A stretch of 13,475 nt of DNA, taken from positions 1-13,475 of the forward strand of contig JBKPCR010000293.1 of assembly GCA_046727435.1 (NCBI GenBank). The letters run 5' to 3'. Of the stretch, positions 1 to 7,200 are shown in pieces. A program made the translations under genes and the position numbers. The notes beneath the pieces were generated by a model. It saw nothing but the letters and a program-made list of their open reading frames with translations, was not told the origin of the DNA and ran no database searches. Source of the stretch: CAVPRW01 sp046727435 [NCBI: bacterium] (lineage in GTDB: Bacteria; Tectomicrobia; Entotheonellia; J063). Each line of letters begins with the position of its first letter. Position 1 is the first letter of the stretch.

Positions 1-1
1 C

Positions 2-517
2 GGCCGCGTGGGCGAAGCACTGCCGCTGCTCGAGCAAGCGATGAACCAGGCGACCTCGCTCAGGAGCAGCAGCTTTCCGCGCTGGGTTGCCTGGCTGAGT
101 GAGGCCTGTCTCTTGGCAGGGAGACTGGAGGACGCACTCCACATTGCTGGGCGAGCCGTCGAGCTCCCCCATACGCACATAGGACGGGCACATCAGGCCA
201 GGGCCCTCCGACTCCTCGGCGATATCGCCGCGCAGCGCAATCCCCCGAATGCCGAGGGGGCTGAAGGCCACTATCGCGAAGCCCTCGCGCTGGCCGTCGA
301 GCTCGGGATGTGCCCGCTCCAGGCCCACTGCCACCTTGGCCTCGGGACGCTGTATGCCAAGGTCGCCCAGCAGGAGCCAGCCCGCCGCGAGCTCTCAACG
401 GCCATCGAGATGTATCGCACGATGGACATGACCTTCTGGCTGCCCCAGGCCGAGGCGGCGTTGGCGGAGGTGGTCGAGGTGAAACGGCCCCGGCGACGTC
501 GGAAGAAACGGCTGTGA
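2..517 (+). CDS. C-terminal TPR region of a large signalling protein (5' partial)
   Basis: The reading frame is already open at the first bases of the window, so only the last ~171 codons of the gene are visible. The GTG at position 8 is probably internal. The peptide is a chain of amphipathic helix pairs rich in Ala, Leu and Gly, with TPR-like spacing. Segments such as AHQARALRLLGDIAAQ and AHCHLGLGTLYAKVAQ are typical of the TPR tail on class III cyclase-AAA-TPR proteins. It ends in a basic tail (RPRRRRKKRL). No catalytic domain is present in this part. Because two zinc-ribbon cyclase N-termini of the same general protein type occur elsewhere in the window (1498 and 12820), it is plausibly the tail of a third family member. 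A LuxR/STAND-type regulator with a TPR tail is the main alternative. The TPR call is fairly secure; the parent protein is inferred. Confidence 0.7.
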   Translation, partial: GRVGEALPLLEQAMNQATSLRSSSFPRWVAWLSEACLLAGRLEDALHIAGRAVELPHTHIGRAHQARALRLLGDIAAQRNPPNAEGAEGHYREALALAVELGMCPLQAHCHLGLGTLYAKVAQQEPARRELSTAIEMYRTMDMTFWLPQAEAALAEVVEVKRPRRRRKKRL

Positions 518-599
518 CGGCTTCAGATGCCAGCGGCGCGATCATGCCCGACCGTTGGCTCAGCGCACAGTGCTCCACGGGGAGATGAGACCTCCCGCA

Positions 600-625
600 C
601 CTCGCTCCGCTCCCGGCGGACGAGG
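600..625 (+). terminator. GC-rich stem-loop between the TPR gene and the SDR gene
   Basis: CCTCG (600-604) pairs with CGAGG (621-625). Inside it CCGC (607-610) pairs with GCGG (616-619), leaving a 5-nt loop and a small internal bulge. It lies 83 nt after the stop of the upstream gene and 47 nt before the SDR start. There is no T-run after the stem, so it is not a classical intrinsic terminator. It may be a transcript-end or attenuator hairpin, or a chance fold in GC-rich DNA. Confidence 0.3.
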
Positions 626-672
626 GAGCACATGCCAGGCTGACAGATGGGGCTCAGCGAAAGGGGAACATC

Positions 673-1485
673 ATGCCGGAACGAAGGCCAAGGCTGGAGG
701 GAAAGGTCGCGATCGTGACCGGTGCCGGGTCCAGTGGTCCGGGGATCGGCACGGGCAAGGCCATATCCGTGCTCTTCGCCCGCGAGGGCGCCAGGGTGCT
801 CCTGGTGGATCGAGTCGCCACGCATGCGGAAGAGACCCTCGCGGCCATCCGCGACGAGGGAGGCGACGCGTCGGTGTGTGAGGCCGATGTGATCAACCCC
901 GCGGACTGCGAGGGGATGGTCGACACCGCCAGGGCGCGGTATGGGCGACTGGACATCTTGGTGAATAACGTCGGCATTCTTGGACCGGGCTCTGTGGTGG
1001 ATGTGAAGGAGGACGACTGGGACCGGGTGCTGGACGTCAACCTTAAGAGCATGATGCTGACCAGCAAGTACGCCATCCCCGACATGATCGAGGGCGGCGG
1101 CGGCGCCATCGTCAACATCTCGTCCATTGCCGGCCTGCGGGCTGGCAGCGGCGGCGCGAGCATCCCCTATGCCGTGTCCAAAGGGGGTGTCATCGCGCTG
1201 ACCACGCAGATGGCGGTGCACCATGGCCGGGACCACATCAGGGTGAACGGCATCGCCCCCGGTCACATCTACACGCCAATGGTGGCCGCGGGCATGACCG
1301 AGGAGATGCGGGACCTGCGGAGACGAGCCGGGCCCCTCGGCACCGAGGGGACCGCCTGGGACATCGCCTGGGCGGCGGTGTTCCTGGCCAGCGACGAGGC
1401 GCGGTGGATCACCGGCGTGGTCCTGCCGGTGGACGCCGGGCTCTTAGCGACGACGCCACTGGCGATGCTGCGCCACTTGCGGTAA
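673..1485 (+). CDS. SDR family NAD(P)-dependent oxidoreductase
   Basis: This is a 270-aa classical short-chain dehydrogenase/reductase, expected to be a soluble NAD(P)H-dependent alcohol/ketone oxidoreductase. The Rossmann glycine motif TGAGSSGPGIGTG is at residues 16-28. It is longer than the usual TGxxxGxG. The NNVG motif (normally NNAG) is at 98-101 and the structural Asn is N123. The catalytic residues are Ser151 (NISSIAG), Tyr166 and Lys170 (YAVSK). Ser to Tyr is two residues longer than in FabG-type enzymes. The C-terminal part holds the usual VNGIAPG and ITGVVLPVDAG segments. The ATG at 673 is preceded by AAGGGGA at a good Shine-Dalgarno distance. An Asp at the end of beta2 (LLVDR, D46) suggests a preference for NAD. 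Length is normal and the gene looks intact. The cyclase pseudogene starts 12 nt downstream, so the two were probably co-transcribed. The substrate cannot be read from the sequence. Confidence 0.93.
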   Translation: MPERRPRLEGKVAIVTGAGSSGPGIGTGKAISVLFAREGARVLLVDRVATHAEETLAAIRDEGGDASVCEADVINPADCEGMVDTARARYGRLDILVNNVGILGPGSVVDVKEDDWDRVLDVNLKSMMLTSKYAIPDMIEGGGGAIVNISSIAGLRAGSGGASIPYAVSKGGVIALTTQMAVHHGRDHIRVNGIAPGHIYTPMVAAGMTEEMRDLRRRAGPLGTEGTAWDIAWAAVFLASDEARWITGVVLPVDAGLLATTPLAMLRHLR

Positions 1486-1497
1486 AGGAAGACGGGT

Positions 1498-2082
1498 ATG
1501 CGCTGCCCGCGCTGCGACGCTAACACGCCCGACGGGGCCAAGTTCTGCATTGAGTGTGGCACCCCTCTAAAGACTAGCTGCCCCCAATGTGGGGCGGAAA
1601 CGCTTCCACGGGCGAAGTTCTGCGGGGAATGCGGCACGCCGCTCACCGCGCAGACCCGAGCGCCACTTTGTGCGCCTCCCTCATCGCCGCTGCGGTATAT
1701 CCCTGGGTATTTGGCCGAGAAAATTCTCACCTGCAAGGCCGCGCTCGAAGGCGAGCGCAAGCAGGTCACGGTCCTGTTTGCCGATCTCAAAGGCTCCATG
1801 GAGTTGCTGGCGGACTGTGATCCCGAGGAGGCGCGCCAGCTCCTCGACCCAGTGCTCGAACGCATGATGGCCGCCGTGCATCGCTATGAGGGCACGGTGA
1901 ATCAGGTCATGGGCGACAGCATCATGGCCCTCTTCGGGGCGCCGATTCCTGATGACGCTTATGCCGTGCAGGCGTATCATGGGACGGTGCAGCGGTAATA
2001 GGGGGTGCCGTTGCCCCTGCGGTTCGGCTTGAACACCGAGATGGTGGTGGTGAGGGGAAGAGCCCTTTTCCATCATCGATGA
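1498..2082 (+). pseudogene. Truncated zinc-ribbon class III adenylate/guanylate cyclase
   Basis: The open part codes for 166 aa. Two CxxC...CxxC zinc ribbons use Cys 3/6/17/20 and 28/31/42/45. They are followed by the start of a class III nucleotidyl cyclase domain with FADLKGS (metal-binding D96) and MGDSIMALFGAP (D140). The reading frame then hits TAA (1996) and TAG (1999) back to back. After these stops the same frame continues as GVPLPLRFGLN...VVVR to the stop at 2080, which aligns with GVPIHMRVGLNAGEVVVR of the intact paralogue starting at 12820. Relative to that paralogue, 39 nt are missing just before the stops, and two sense codons (ACC AAG) correspond to TAA TAG. The rest of the cyclase domain, and any AAA/TPR part, is absent. 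The start follows the SDR stop closely, with AAGGAAG as a ribosome site. It is a decayed gene; the short zinc-ribbon peptide could still be translated. Confidence 0.85.
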
Positions 2083-2147
2083 CACCGTGACTCTCTATGA
2101 CCCCAGGACGGGCTGCAGAAGCCTCGTAGCGCAGGAGGTGGGCGAGT

Positions 2148-5027
2148 ATGGCGCATGATGTGTTCATCAGCTATTCAACCCACGATAAACCGACCGCCGA
2201 CGCGCTGTGTGCGACCCTCGAAGCCAAAGGCATTCGGTGCTGGATCGCACCCCGAGATATCGTACCCGGCACGGAATGGGGCGAAGCGATCATCGAGGCG
2301 CTGCAGACCAGTCGTGTCATGGTCCTCGTGTTCTCGTCCCATGCCAACAGTTCGCAACAGATTCGGCGGGAACTAGAGAGTGCAGTGGATAGAGGCCTGA
2401 TCATCATCCCCGTGCGCATCGAGAATGTCGTGCCTGTCAAGGGCCTGGCGTACTTCATCGGCCCGGTCCATTGGCTGGACGCACTGACACCACCGCTGGA
2501 AACCCACCTCCAAAATCTGGCCGAGGCCGTGCGCCTGTTACTCTCGAAACCCGGGCAAGCGCAGGGGGCAAGCCCTACTGAGGATTTGCGCCTAGAGGTC
2601 ACGGAGCACAAGGGTCAGGGTGCTCATGTGCAGCCAGCGGCGCAACAGGCGTTCCTGACACACTCACCGCGCATAGTCCGCCGGCAGCGTGTGGTGGCCG
2701 GGGCGGCGATGGTATTGGCGCTGCTCTTCCTTGTGGGGATTGGCGGGTGGTATTGGGATGCGTATCAGCGTGAGCATGTCGACTATTATGCCCAGGTGAT
2801 CACCCGCTGGGGCTTGCCCGGGGGGATTGGGCGCCTCAGCGCCGAGCAGGTGCGCCAGCGCAATGCCTCGCTGGCGTTTCACAAACACGGCCGGCGCGGA
2901 CCGGTGCACGAGATTCGTCTGGTGAACAGCCGGGGTACCTACCATCCGGAGTCTTACCACACTGCCTTCTGGCAGCTCGTGTCGCTCAACCCACTGCCCC
3001 CAGATACAGTGAGCGACGCCTCCAAAGCGATGACGGTGAGCCGCGTGGTTTTCGAGCGCGACGCCCGGGGCCGGATTCTCAACCAGAGCGCCTACAATCG
3101 CGCGGACCGGCGGATCTACACGCTGCATTATGTGCACCCCAACCAGGCGGAGTACAGGACGCCCCAGTGGATCATTGATCCCGTGCGCGAGTCGGGGATT
3201 ACATTGCTCAAGTTCGTCCGGCCAGAGCACGGGCCGGAGGCCGGGTTGGCGCAGGAAGTGCGCTACTTCGATAGTGCGGGGACACCACAGCCCGATCACG
3301 ATGGTTCCTATGGGAGCCGATACCTCTTCGATGCGCGCGGGCTACCAGTTCAAGTGATCAACCTGGGAGCCGATGGTCAGCCGGCGGTCACGAAGGCGGG
3401 CATCGCGACAAACACGATCACCTACGACGCGCTGGGGAATGTGACGCAGAGCACCTCTTTCGGACGTGACGGTCAACCGCGCCTGGATAAAGGCGGCTAC
3501 GCTGGCATACAGTTGGCCTACGACCCATCCGGCAACCTGCAAGAAGTTGCATTTGTGGGGACAGACGGCCAGCTGGTCACCCGCAGCCGCGTGGGGGCGG
3601 CGGGCAGAAGCTTTCGTTATGATGGCCGCGGCAATATCGTCGAGACCGCCTTTTTCGATTTGTATCGTCAACCTGTGACCGGCAGAATGGGTGGGCAGAC
3701 GACAGTGCCGGTCTTTGCCAGGCAGACACTCGAGTGGGATGAGGACGGCGGTGCCTTAGAGACCTACTTTGGCCCAGATGGTAAACCCATCGTGATCGGA
3801 GGCCGGGTCGTCACAGCGCGGGGTGTCTGGGATACACGCGGCTATCCGGTGGAACAAGCCTACTTCGATGAGCACAAGCGTCCTATACGTAATAAGGACG
3901 GCTGCGCCAAGCTCCGATTCATGCATGACGCCCATGGCAACCTGGTTGAACAGACCTGTCTGGACGAACGGGATCACCCCATACGCTCGACGGAGGGCTT
4001 TGCACAGGTCAAGTGGGTCCATGACGACCGCGGGAATGCCACCGAAACCCTCTACTTCGGTCCCCATGGAAGGCCAGAACGCTACGAAGAGCGTTACGTT
4101 AAAGTACGGACGACATACAACCTACAAGGTATGGTGATCGAACAGGTCTACCTCGATATGGCCGACTACCCCGTCCACACGAGCGACGGCTATGCCAAGT
4201 TCACCTACAAGTATGATACGCAGGGCCACCTCATCGAGGCCGCCTTTTTCGATGCACAAGATCAGCTGACGCTACGCCAAGGCGGCTATGCCCAACATCG
4301 CCGCATGTTTGACGCGCGGGGGAAGCTGATCGAAGAGACCTTCTTCGGCCTACGAGGAAACCCCGTGCGGGTCGACAACGGATACGTCAAAACCACGTTT
4401 GCCTATGACGACCGGGGGTACAGAATCGAGCAGGCCCACTTCGACGAGCACAGCCAGCCCACCCTGCATACCGACGGGAGCGCCATGCGACGCTCGAAGT
4501 ACAACGAGCGCGGCCAGTTGCTGGAGCACACGTATTATGGCCTCGATGGCTCGCCGGTCCTGCTCAGGGAGCGCGGATACGCGAAAAAGCGATGGACCTA
4601 TGACGCGCACGGGAAGGTGACTCAAGTCGCGTACTTCGACCCTGACGATCGACTCGTCCAAACTGTGTACGGGTTCGCCATCATAAAATTCGTGTACGAC
4701 AACCTCGGACGGGAAATGACGCGGGAATTCCTCAATGTCAACGGGGCGCCGGTGTACACACGGTGTGCCATTTGGGAATTTAAACCGGGTAGTAACGGTC
4801 AGCGGCTAGGGTTAGAGGTCGGGGACCTGCTCCTCAGTTATGACGGGGAGGACATCGGAAACACGCATATATTCAGCGAAATGGAACTCGTCAGAGGGGA
4901 GAGACCACGGGAACTTCGCATTCAGCGCCAGGACAAACTGGTGAGCCTCACGGTGCCCTCCGGCCGCCTGCAAGGACTCGACTTGGTGGATCGTGTGCCG
5001 TTTGCGTCCAACAAGGCTGGCCTCTAA
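2148..5027 (+). CDS. TIR - transmembrane - YD-like repeat - PDZ protein
   Basis: This is a 959-aa intact protein. Residues 3-133 are a bacterial TIR domain (TIR_2 type). It starts HDVFISYS, continues with CWIAPRDIVPGTEWGEAI, and has NSSQQIRRELESAV, whose E75 sits where the catalytic Glu of NAD-cleaving TIRs lies. The aromatic/Cys residues usually near that Glu are replaced by Gln/Ile. A linker ends in a basic patch (RIVRRQR), followed by one hydrophobic span at about 182-203. By the positive-inside rule the TIR faces the cytoplasm. From about 371 to 870 there are sixteen ~32-residue repeats. About 872-945 is a PDZ-like domain (LGLEVGDLLLSYDGEDI). A strong site, AGGAGGTG at 2133-2140, fixes the ATG. 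It follows the broken cyclase, and no other intact gene is adjacent. A plausible role is a receptor sensing an extracytoplasmic ligand and signalling through TIR. The domains are well seen; the role is inferred. Confidence 0.88.
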   Translation: MAHDVFISYSTHDKPTADALCATLEAKGIRCWIAPRDIVPGTEWGEAIIEALQTSRVMVLVFSSHANSSQQIRRELESAVDRGLIIIPVRIENVVPVKGLAYFIGPVHWLDALTPPLETHLQNLAEAVRLLLSKPGQAQGASPTEDLRLEVTEHKGQGAHVQPAAQQAFLTHSPRIVRRQRVVAGAAMVLALLFLVGIGGWYWDAYQREHVDYYAQVITRWGLPGGIGRLSAEQVRQRNASLAFHKHGRRGPVHEIRLVNSRGTYHPESYHTAFWQLVSLNPLPPDTVSDASKAMTVSRVVFERDARGRILNQSAYNRADRRIYTLHYVHPNQAEYRTPQWIIDPVRESGITLLKFVRPEHGPEAGLAQEVRYFDSAGTPQPDHDGSYGSRYLFDARGLPVQVINLGADGQPAVTKAGIATNTITYDALGNVTQSTSFGRDGQPRLDKGGYAGIQLAYDPSGNLQEVAFVGTDGQLVTRSRVGAAGRSFRYDGRGNIVETAFFDLYRQPVTGRMGGQTTVPVFARQTLEWDEDGGALETYFGPDGKPIVIGGRVVTARGVWDTRGYPVEQAYFDEHKRPIRNKDGCAKLRFMHDAHGNLVEQTCLDERDHPIRSTEGFAQVKWVHDDRGNATETLYFGPHGRPERYEERYVKVRTTYNLQGMVIEQVYLDMADYPVHTSDGYAKFTYKYDTQGHLIEAAFFDAQDQLTLRQGGYAQHRRMFDARGKLIEETFFGLRGNPVRVDNGYVKTTFAYDDRGYRIEQAHFDEHSQPTLHTDGSAMRRSKYNERGQLLEHTYYGLDGSPVLLRERGYAKKRWTYDAHGKVTQVAYFDPDDRLVQTVYGFAIIKFVYDNLGREMTREFLNVNGAPVYTRCAIWEFKPGSNGQRLGLEVGDLLLSYDGEDIGNTHIFSEMELVRGERPRELRIQRQDKLVSLTVPSGRLQGLDLVDRVPFASNKAGL
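3258..4757 (+). repeat. Sixteen 32-residue (96-nt) YD-like coding repeats
   Basis: The unit reads roughly Y-x-Y-D-x-x-G-x-x-x-E-x-x-[YF]-F-[DG]-x-x-x-x-P, then about four variable residues, then G-Y-A-K. The F-[DG] position recurs at residues 374, 406, 438, 470, 503, 541, 573, 605, 637, 669, 701, 733, 765, 797, 830 and 862. The spacing is therefore 32 almost throughout, with small insertions at three steps (33, 38 and 33). The D/G position is often D in one copy and G in the next. Copies are diverged at both protein and DNA level, so this is an old protein repeat rather than a recent DNA tandem array. The YDxxG core resembles RHS/YD repeats, but the period is longer than the roughly 21 residues of RHS. 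Confidence 0.85.
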
Positions 5028-5338
5028 GATGGCTGGTGTGGTCGCGGCGCCGTGCCTCAACAGAGAAGAGCCCGCACATCAGTCGTCGCATGCCAGGAGG
5101 GTTCTTCCTCGCTTCGGTAAGAAGAGATGACGTCACAAATACGCTTTCCGATAGCAGCGGTGTCACGAAATCGATCGCGAAACCGCAGAGCCATGATGGT
5201 TCATGGAGGAATTTGACACGGCCGACCGCTAAGAAGCCAAAGCGCTGTCGCGGAGCTATCCTGACCCTGTACCGATGCTATCGTTGGCGGCATGCAGCTG
5301 CTCTGGCCCTCAGGCCTTCGACGCCATAACGATTGTGA
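5028..5338. other. Gene-free stretch after the TIR-repeat gene
   Basis: No reading frame here has a recognisable family, and no RNA gene or clear terminator hairpin was seen. The last ~25 bases before 5350 resemble the bases upstream of the second ComM-like fragment (12200-12227). This suggests that the duplicated or decayed segment begins around 5325. Confidence 0.5.
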
Positions 5339-5670
5339 AGCCGATGCAGGCGTTCTGACCATCATCTGCTCTTGCTCGGCCCCCCTGGGGCAGGTAAGTC
5401 GATGCTGGCACGGCGGCTCATCACCATCCTGCTGGCGATGACGCTGGCCGAAGCCATTGAAACCACGCGCATCCACCGCGTCGCCAGCTTTACCGGGGAC
5501 CGCACGGCGTGGGTCACGACCCGCCCGTTTCGCGCCCCCCACCAGACCATCTCGGATGCGGGGGTGATCGGCGGGGAGCAGGTGCCGATGCCGGATGAGG
5601 TGTCGTTGGCGTACCATCGCATCCGCATGAGTTGGACAGGCACACGGCCGCATCCTGCGCCAGGACGTCA
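5339..5670 (+). pseudogene. ComM/YifB-like Mg-chelatase ATPase fragment, copy 1
   Basis: The frame starting after the TGA at 5336 reads [14 protein letters not shown], an intact Walker A motif. It continues through [29 protein letters not shown] and [16 protein letters not shown], the hallmark central segment of ComM (Mg chelatase subunit ChlI-like AAA+ ATPase; the family acts in DNA branch migration during transformation). Recognisable similarity in this frame ends near 5620. A different frame then carries weak traces of the [12 protein letters not shown] segment to about 5670. The N-terminal ChlI-like domain and the whole C-terminal half are missing; a full protein is about 500 aa. The open frame runs on to 5770 with unrelated residues. 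Its upstream junction (around GCGTTCTG at 5350-5357) matches copy 2. It is non-functional as ComM. Confidence 0.82.
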
Positions 5671-6560
5671 CATGCGTATGGGACAGACGCCACAACGAAG
5701 TCTGTTGAAGCAGATTGTAGTGTCTATGCCCACACGTCCCGTTGTCCCGCGCGCAACGCCAAAAGCCTGACCCTGATCTCGCAGAGTTCTTCTCCGACGG
5801 AGATCACGCCAAACACCAGGAGTCCCGTACTCGTAAATGGTACAGCTCCTCCCGATGCCACCAAACTCACGGCGAGAATCATGCCTCAGTTGCCGCGCAC
5901 TACTCAAAGTGCGCTTGTGGGGTGATCGGCCTCGCAGAGTTTGTCGCCAACCTCCCTATACCTTGGCAGAGGGCCCCACCCGCAAGAGACAGAGTCGTGC
6001 GGCCAGTCTCAAGTGTACTGGAAGGTCCTGAATGGCATGCATAGGCATCTCAACGTCCATAGAGCCCGGGGTGAGGGATGCCCGTCAATCTCTGCCTGGC
6101 CTCGTCCCCAGGTTGGTATGCCTGCCCACCTGTTATACGTGATTACGGATCGTCAAAGCCTGCAAGAGAATGGTGTCTAGGCGATTTACGATCCTTCGGT
6201 CCTGCCAACTAGCGCCCCTTCAGGTCAGGTGCGGCGCTCCTCTATGGCTCACGGGCGTGTTTAAATCGATGCAGCGCCATGCAGAACTGCACACTCCTGC
6301 GCTGAGCAGGATGGGAACGCGCCAGCCGTCGGCAGGTATCGAGACTCCTCGCCTCTGTGTTTAGCCCTGACCATCAGTGCTGTTGCGTCCCTGTCGTTCT
6401 CGGGCTGATGTGTGCCTGGATTCTCTTGCATTTCGCAGGATGGCCTTCTTACGGCACCACTCTTGCGGAAGCTGAGAGACTAAATGGATGCTGTGACCCC
6501 GTACTAGCCATAACCAGGCGAGATTATTATACCGTGCGTCAAGGACGATGAGGAGCGACG
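5671..6560. other. About 0.9 kb with no recognisable gene
   Basis: All six frames are broken into open stretches under about 100 codons. None shows a motif, domain or good ribosome site that I recognise, and I saw no tRNA, terminator or repeat array. Codon use in the short frames looks random. It is best read as decayed DNA between pseudogenes. The last part may include very diverged sequence of the neighbouring IS66-type remnant. Confidence 0.45.
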
Positions 6561-6626
6561 GCGAAGCCTCCCCCCGAGAGTAGCGCCATGACTTGAGAAG
6601 AGCCATGGGCATGAGCGTGACCAAAG

Positions 6627-7041
6627 CTACCCGGGCGCATGTAGGATGGATCGAGTGCGTGATGAGACTTCCAGTTCTGGGAGCTCCGTGACATGGGCCA
6701 AATCGACGCGCTGTTCTTCCAGGAATCCCCCACAGGTAGGGCGGCCATCGAGCGTCACCTTGACGTCGACTGGGGGTTCGGTGATCTGGTCAGGCTGGAG
6801 CGGTTGACGGTGGTGAAAGGTGCCAACACCAGGCTTACGCCCAGGGGCCTTCGGCTGGACGACGCGCCTCCCCTTCGAAAATAGGTCCGCCTGGCGATTG
6901 TCGCCGCGGTTAAGCTGAGCCATTTCGGTGCGGAACGCTTCGATGATAGCCGTCACCTCGGGTCAGCTGACGTTGTTGCTCGAGCACCAACGTTACCAGC
7001 TTGTCTCGGCTCAATGATGCGCGCGATTCTGGTGCAATCAC
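6627..7041 (-). pseudogene. IS66-type transposase N-terminal remnant, frameshifted
   Basis: Reading the minus strand from a GTG at 7041, the peptide begins VIAPESRASLSRDKLVTLVLEQQ, the usual leading helix of IS66-like TnpC proteins. One nucleotide too many near 6957-6965 shifts the frame. The protein then continues as IIEAFRTEMAQLNRGDNRQADLFSKG and PKAPGRKPG. Next comes a degraded zinc-binding segment (PTCGGFLEEQRVD) and TELPELEV, after which similarity fades and a stop follows at 6627. Only about the first 130 residues of a ~450-500 aa transposase remain. No catalytic DDE part and no terminal repeats were found. An inactive relic on the opposite strand to its neighbours. Confidence 0.72.
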
Positions 7042-7200
7042 TGCCTGGAAAATAGACCCCTTGCGTCTGACCCGCAAGTCAAGCTGCTAATCAATTATGT
7101 GGTTTTAATAGATACCTATGGCTGCCCATGGAGATTCACCTCAGCTGAATGACTTCAGAAGTTATAGAGACCCGCTGCGGGAACTGAAAGGGCAATAGCT

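Noticed and set aside
523-1266. A 247-codon minus-strand open frame over the SDR gene
   Set aside because: The plus strand encodes all SDR motifs; the minus frame has low-information His/Gly/Arg composition and no start signal.
2664-3299. A 211-codon minus-strand open frame within the TIR-repeat gene
   Set aside because: It is a shadow of the plus-strand coding frame, with no recognisable domain.
3258-4757. The repeat region as a CRISPR array or recent tandem DNA repeat
   Set aside because: The period is 96 nt in coding frame, the copies are strongly diverged at DNA level, and there are no constant repeats with unique spacers.
2148-5027. Calling this gene an Rhs/polymorphic toxin
   Set aside because: The repeat period is longer than RHS, no RHS core or variable toxin tip is present, and the C-terminus is PDZ-like.
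5339-5670. A functional Mg-chelatase or ComM gene
   Set aside because: Only the Walker A to central segment remains; both terminal domains are gone and the frame runs into unrelated residues.
6357-6551. Short open frame of 64 codons as a small protein gene
   Set aside because: No ribosome site, no domain, composition resembling random decayed DNA, in a stretch where all frames are equally fragmented.
7060-7120. Promoter for the TIR-PfkB gene in the AT-rich leader
   Set aside because: Several weak -10-like strings are present but no -35/-10 pair with proper spacing stands out.
7171-7180. CCCGCTGCGGG mini-hairpin upstream of the TIR-PfkB start as a regulatory element
   Set aside because: The stem is only 4 bp and there is no further structure; it is expected by chance.
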